Assembly (NCBI GenBank): GCA_013112635.1
Contig: JABFGF010000008.1
Coordinates: forward strand, 88,691-152,690
From: Calditrichota bacterium
Lineage (GTDB): Bacteria > Calditrichota > Calditrichia > Calditrichales > J004
DNA: 64,000 nucleotides
Direction: 5' to 3'
How positions within the stretch are numbered: the first letter of the stretch is position 1; each line of letters begins with the position of its first letter. The position numbers and the translations under genes were made by a program. The notes under the pieces were generated by a model. The model ran no database searches. It saw nothing but the letters and a program-made list of their open reading frames with translations, and was not told where the DNA came from. Positions 61,939 to 64,000 of this stretch are shown piece after piece.

Positions 61939-63723
61939 ATGAGATCGATACTTCTTTTTTTACTTAGTCTGTTTTTAATTTTAAGCTGCACTCAAAATGC
62001 CCAGCTTCAAAACGAAGTTCAGGGTTATCTTGATTCTTACACAAAAGAATACCAAAAGCTTTATTATGCATCAGCAAAAGCTCAATGGAAATCAAACACC
62101 TACATAATGGAAGGTGATACCCTAACAAAAAAAGCAACTACCGAAGCGAATGAAGCTTATGCCGAATTTACCGGCAGTGCAGAGAACATTGAAACCGCAC
62201 GCAAATATTTAAAACAAAAAGAATTGTTAAAGCCATTACAGGTAAAACAGCTCGAGGCTATTTTATATGCTGCTGCGGATAATCCCTCTACGGTGCCGGA
62301 TTTGGTTAAAGACCGTATCGCTGCAGAAACCGATCAGGTAGAAAAATTATATGGTTTTGATTTTCAAGTAGCAGGAAAATCAATTTCAACAAATGATATT
62401 GACCAGGTATTGCGCGATTCAAAATATCTGAATAAAAGACTTGAAGCGTGGCAGGCAAGTAAAGAAGTTGGTAAGGGTTTAAAAGATGGTTTGGCAAATT
62501 TACAATCATTAAGAAACAAAACGGTTCAAGCCCTGGGTTATGATGATTTCTTTTCTTACCAGGTTTCTGATTATGGTATGACCCGTCAGGAAATGATGGA
62601 TATGAATAAACGGTTTGTGGAAGAGCTTCGTCCGCTATACAGGGAATTGCATACTTATGCCCGTTATACTTTGGCTGAAAAATATGGTGCTGAAGTTCCT
62701 GAATATTTACCTGCACACTGGCTTCCAAACCGCTGGGGTCAGGATTGGAGCTCGATGGTTCAGGTAGAAGGAATCAACCTTGATGGAGTTTTAGAAGAAA
62801 AGGGCGCACCATGGTTGGTAGAACAAGGCGAGCGATTTTTTGTAAGTCTTGGATTGGATAAACTCCCACAATCATTTTGGGAAAAATCCAGCTTATATCC
62901 TTTACCAGAGGGCACGGAATACAAAAAAAATAATCACGCTTCTGCCTGGCATCTGGATTTGGAAAACGATTTGCGTAGTTTGATGAGTGTGATCCCAAAC
63001 TCAGAGTGGTATGAAACAAGCCATCATGAATTGGGCCATATTTATTATTACATTTTATATACAAATCCCAATGTACCGCCATTGCTTCGTGGTGGCGCAA
63101 ACCGGGCTTTTCATGAAGCAGTTGGCAGCATGCTCGGCCTGGCTGCAACACAAAAACCATTCCTTCAAGGATTGGAGCTAATCCCGGAAAATGTTGAAAC
63201 TGATGAAATGCAAACATTGCTTAAAGAGGCTTTGAACTATATTGTTTTTATTCCCTGGTCTGCAGGCGTGATGACCGAATTTGAAAACGAATTATATGCA
63301 AATAACCTTCCAAAAGAGCAGTTCAATAAAAAGTGGTGGGAAATAAAAAAGAAATATCAGGGTATTGTTCCACCAACCGATCGTGGAGAAGATTATTGTG
63401 ATGCAGCATCCAAAACGCATATAAACAATGATGCAGCTCAGTATTACGATTATGCGCTCTCATATATTTTGTTGTTTCAATTACATAACCATATTGCAAC
63501 AAATATTTTAAAAGAAGATCCTCGTGCTACCAATTATTATGGCAGCAAAGAAACAGGGGAATTCTTAAAGAAAATATTATCTCCCGGAGCCAGTGTGGAT
63601 TGGCGTAAACTTATGCGTGATTCATTGGGTGAAGAGATTAGCGCAAAGGCCATGCTTAACTATTTTGAACCTTTAATGGAATATCTAAAGAAAGAGAACG
63701 AAGGAAGAAAGCATACATTATAA
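61939..63723 (+). CDS. M2-family (ACE-like) peptidyl-dipeptidase lipoprotein
   Basis: The 594-residue protein has a lipobox LILSC. The zinc site HELGH (363-367) is followed 26 residues later by HEAVG, whose Glu (E393) is the third ligand. This HExxH plus HEA[IV]G arrangement and the large helical fold define the M2 angiotensin-converting-enzyme family. It should release dipeptides from peptide C-termini at the cell surface. An AAGGAGAACTC site precedes the ATG. It is a single gene. Confidence 0.9.
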   Translation: MRSILLFLLSLFLILSCTQNAQLQNEVQGYLDSYTKEYQKLYYASAKAQWKSNTYIMEGDTLTKKATTEANEAYAEFTGSAENIETARKYLKQKELLKPLQVKQLEAILYAAADNPSTVPDLVKDRIAAETDQVEKLYGFDFQVAGKSISTNDIDQVLRDSKYLNKRLEAWQASKEVGKGLKDGLANLQSLRNKTVQALGYDDFFSYQVSDYGMTRQEMMDMNKRFVEELRPLYRELHTYARYTLAEKYGAEVPEYLPAHWLPNRWGQDWSSMVQVEGINLDGVLEEKGAPWLVEQGERFFVSLGLDKLPQSFWEKSSLYPLPEGTEYKKNNHASAWHLDLENDLRSLMSVIPNSEWYETSHHELGHIYYYILYTNPNVPPLLRGGANRAFHEAVGSMLGLAATQKPFLQGLELIPENVETDEMQTLLKEALNYIVFIPWSAGVMTEFENELYANNLPKEQFNKKWWEIKKKYQGIVPPTDRGEDYCDAASKTHINNDAAQYYDYALSYILLFQLHNHIATNILKEDPRATNYYGSKETGEFLKKILSPGASVDWRKLMRDSLGEEISAKAMLNYFEPLMEYLKKENEGRKHTL

Positions 63724-63738
63724 ATTTTTTATCCAAAC

Positions 63739-63775
63739 AGAACTCCAAAGGTGTTGATTAATCCTTTGGAGTTCT
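63739..63775. repeat. Perfect 13 bp inverted repeat without T run
   Basis: AGAACTCCAAAGG and CCTTTGGAGTTCT flank 11 nt. On the plus strand ATTAAAC follows, so it is a poor rho-independent terminator. On the minus strand A- and T-rich sequence (GTTTGGATAAAAAA) follows. It may stabilise the 3' end of the M2 gene mRNA. Confidence 0.5.
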
Positions 63776-63804
63776 ATTAAACAAATTATTTATAGTTAGT
63801 ATCA

Positions 63805-63860
63805 AATGATACCTTAATGAATTTTGTGTATTTTAAACCAAAATCTAAGGAGGTATCATT
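63805..63860 (+). promoter_or_regulatory. Inverted repeat covering the ribosome site of the last gene
   Basis: AATGATACC (63805-63813) is complementary to GGTATCATT (63852-63860), which sits directly before the ATG and includes the end of AAGGAGG. A hairpin would hide the ribosome site. A smaller near-palindrome GTATCAAATGATAC overlaps the left arm. It could be an operator, an RNA switch, or one end of a mobile element. Confidence 0.4.
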
Positions 63861-64000
63861 ATGGATCAAAACCTTACCAAAAGGCTTCATTCCAAGTCTG
63901 TTAAAAACGCTATTGTTAATAATATTTCTCATGATTTCAACCTTACACCGATACTGGCTGAAGCTTACTTTAACCAGATTAAAAACTATTTCTTAGAACA
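63861..64000 (+). CDS. Start of an unidentified gene, cut by the window end
   Basis: An ATG after TAAGGAGGTATCATT opens a frame for 46 residues with no stop before the window end. It begins MDQNLTKRLHSKSVKNAIVN and continues with helical, charged sequence. The pattern KSVKNAIVNNI-type helix is loosely like the N-terminus of DUF1670 proteins, a group linked to mobile elements, but the segment is too short to assign. Confidence 0.5.
   Translation, partial: MDQNLTKRLHSKSVKNAIVNNISHDFNLTPILAEAYFNQIKNYFLE

Overview
The window looks like chromosomal DNA of an AT-rich Gram-negative bacterium of the FCB group, most likely a Calditrichota or Ignavibacteriota type lineage. Evidence for this is the C-terminal sorting domain with the NYPNPFNP signature in three secreted proteins, many lipoproteins and signal peptides, a BamD homologue, frequent TTG starts with strong AGGAGG sites, and a DtxR-type regulator. 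The phylum is an inference, because no rRNA gene is present.

Left part (1-24.0 kb, mostly housekeeping). A cut-off outer-membrane barrel protein is followed by an octaheme cytochrome c of the tetrathionate-reductase (OTR) family, a GAF/sigma-54 activator, a truncated receiver and a lipoprotein. A minus-strand alpha/beta hydrolase and a DtxR-like regulator follow. Next comes a long plus-strand series: bamD, nadD, a lone bacterial-microcompartment vertex protein (EutN/CcmL), an ACT/UPF0210 pair, a nitrilase, a Coa1-like protein, accB, accC-gcvH, two response regulators, serA, pdxS-pdxT, cutA, an eIF2B-like protein, an AbrB/PIN pair and a YqeB-like protein. The series ends at tRNA-Lys(TTT).

Middle part (24.1-50.3 kb) looks like a genomic island. 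The last 17 nt of the tRNA-Lys region (24102-24118) recur in the same orientation at 50319-50335, the usual footprint of tRNA-targeted integration, although no integrase is visible. The island begins with an operon for an ECF-like sigma factor, a small protein, a membrane TPR protein (candidate anti-sigma), a membrane-anchored M64-like metallopeptidase, a small protein, a TPR-CHAT protease lipoprotein and a two-TM protein. Next are two related methyltransferase-like genes, a propeller glycosidase-like protein, a hybrid histidine kinase with an AraC-type output domain, more sorted beta-propeller proteins, an FKBP, another methyltransferase, and three secreted hydrolases or peptidases (serine beta-lactamase fold, M1, S41).

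The most striking signal is a tandem 17-nt direct repeat with 4-nt spacing (ATGTAACATATCTGTTA, centre-to-centre 21 bp). It occurs three times, all inside the island, 70-100 bp before the sigma-factor operon, the methyltransferase-paralogue/propeller operon and the sorted-protein operon. This 17-4-17 geometry is the one used by AraC-type regulators, and the island encodes its own AraC-output hybrid kinase beside two of the copies. I propose a self-contained regulon: hybrid kinase, then the repeat sites, then the sigma factor, CHAT protease, metallopeptidase and secreted proteins.

Right part (50.3-64 kb): a small acidic protein, a DUF4097-type protein, a coiled-coil membrane protein, a four-repeat secreted protein of unknown family, two minus-strand genes, a voltage-gated K+ channel with a zinc ribbon, an MFS exporter, a second ECF sigma operon (sigma, putative anti-sigma, Spy/CnrX-like sensor, lipoprotein), an M2 (ACE-like) dipeptidase, and the start of a gene that runs off the end.
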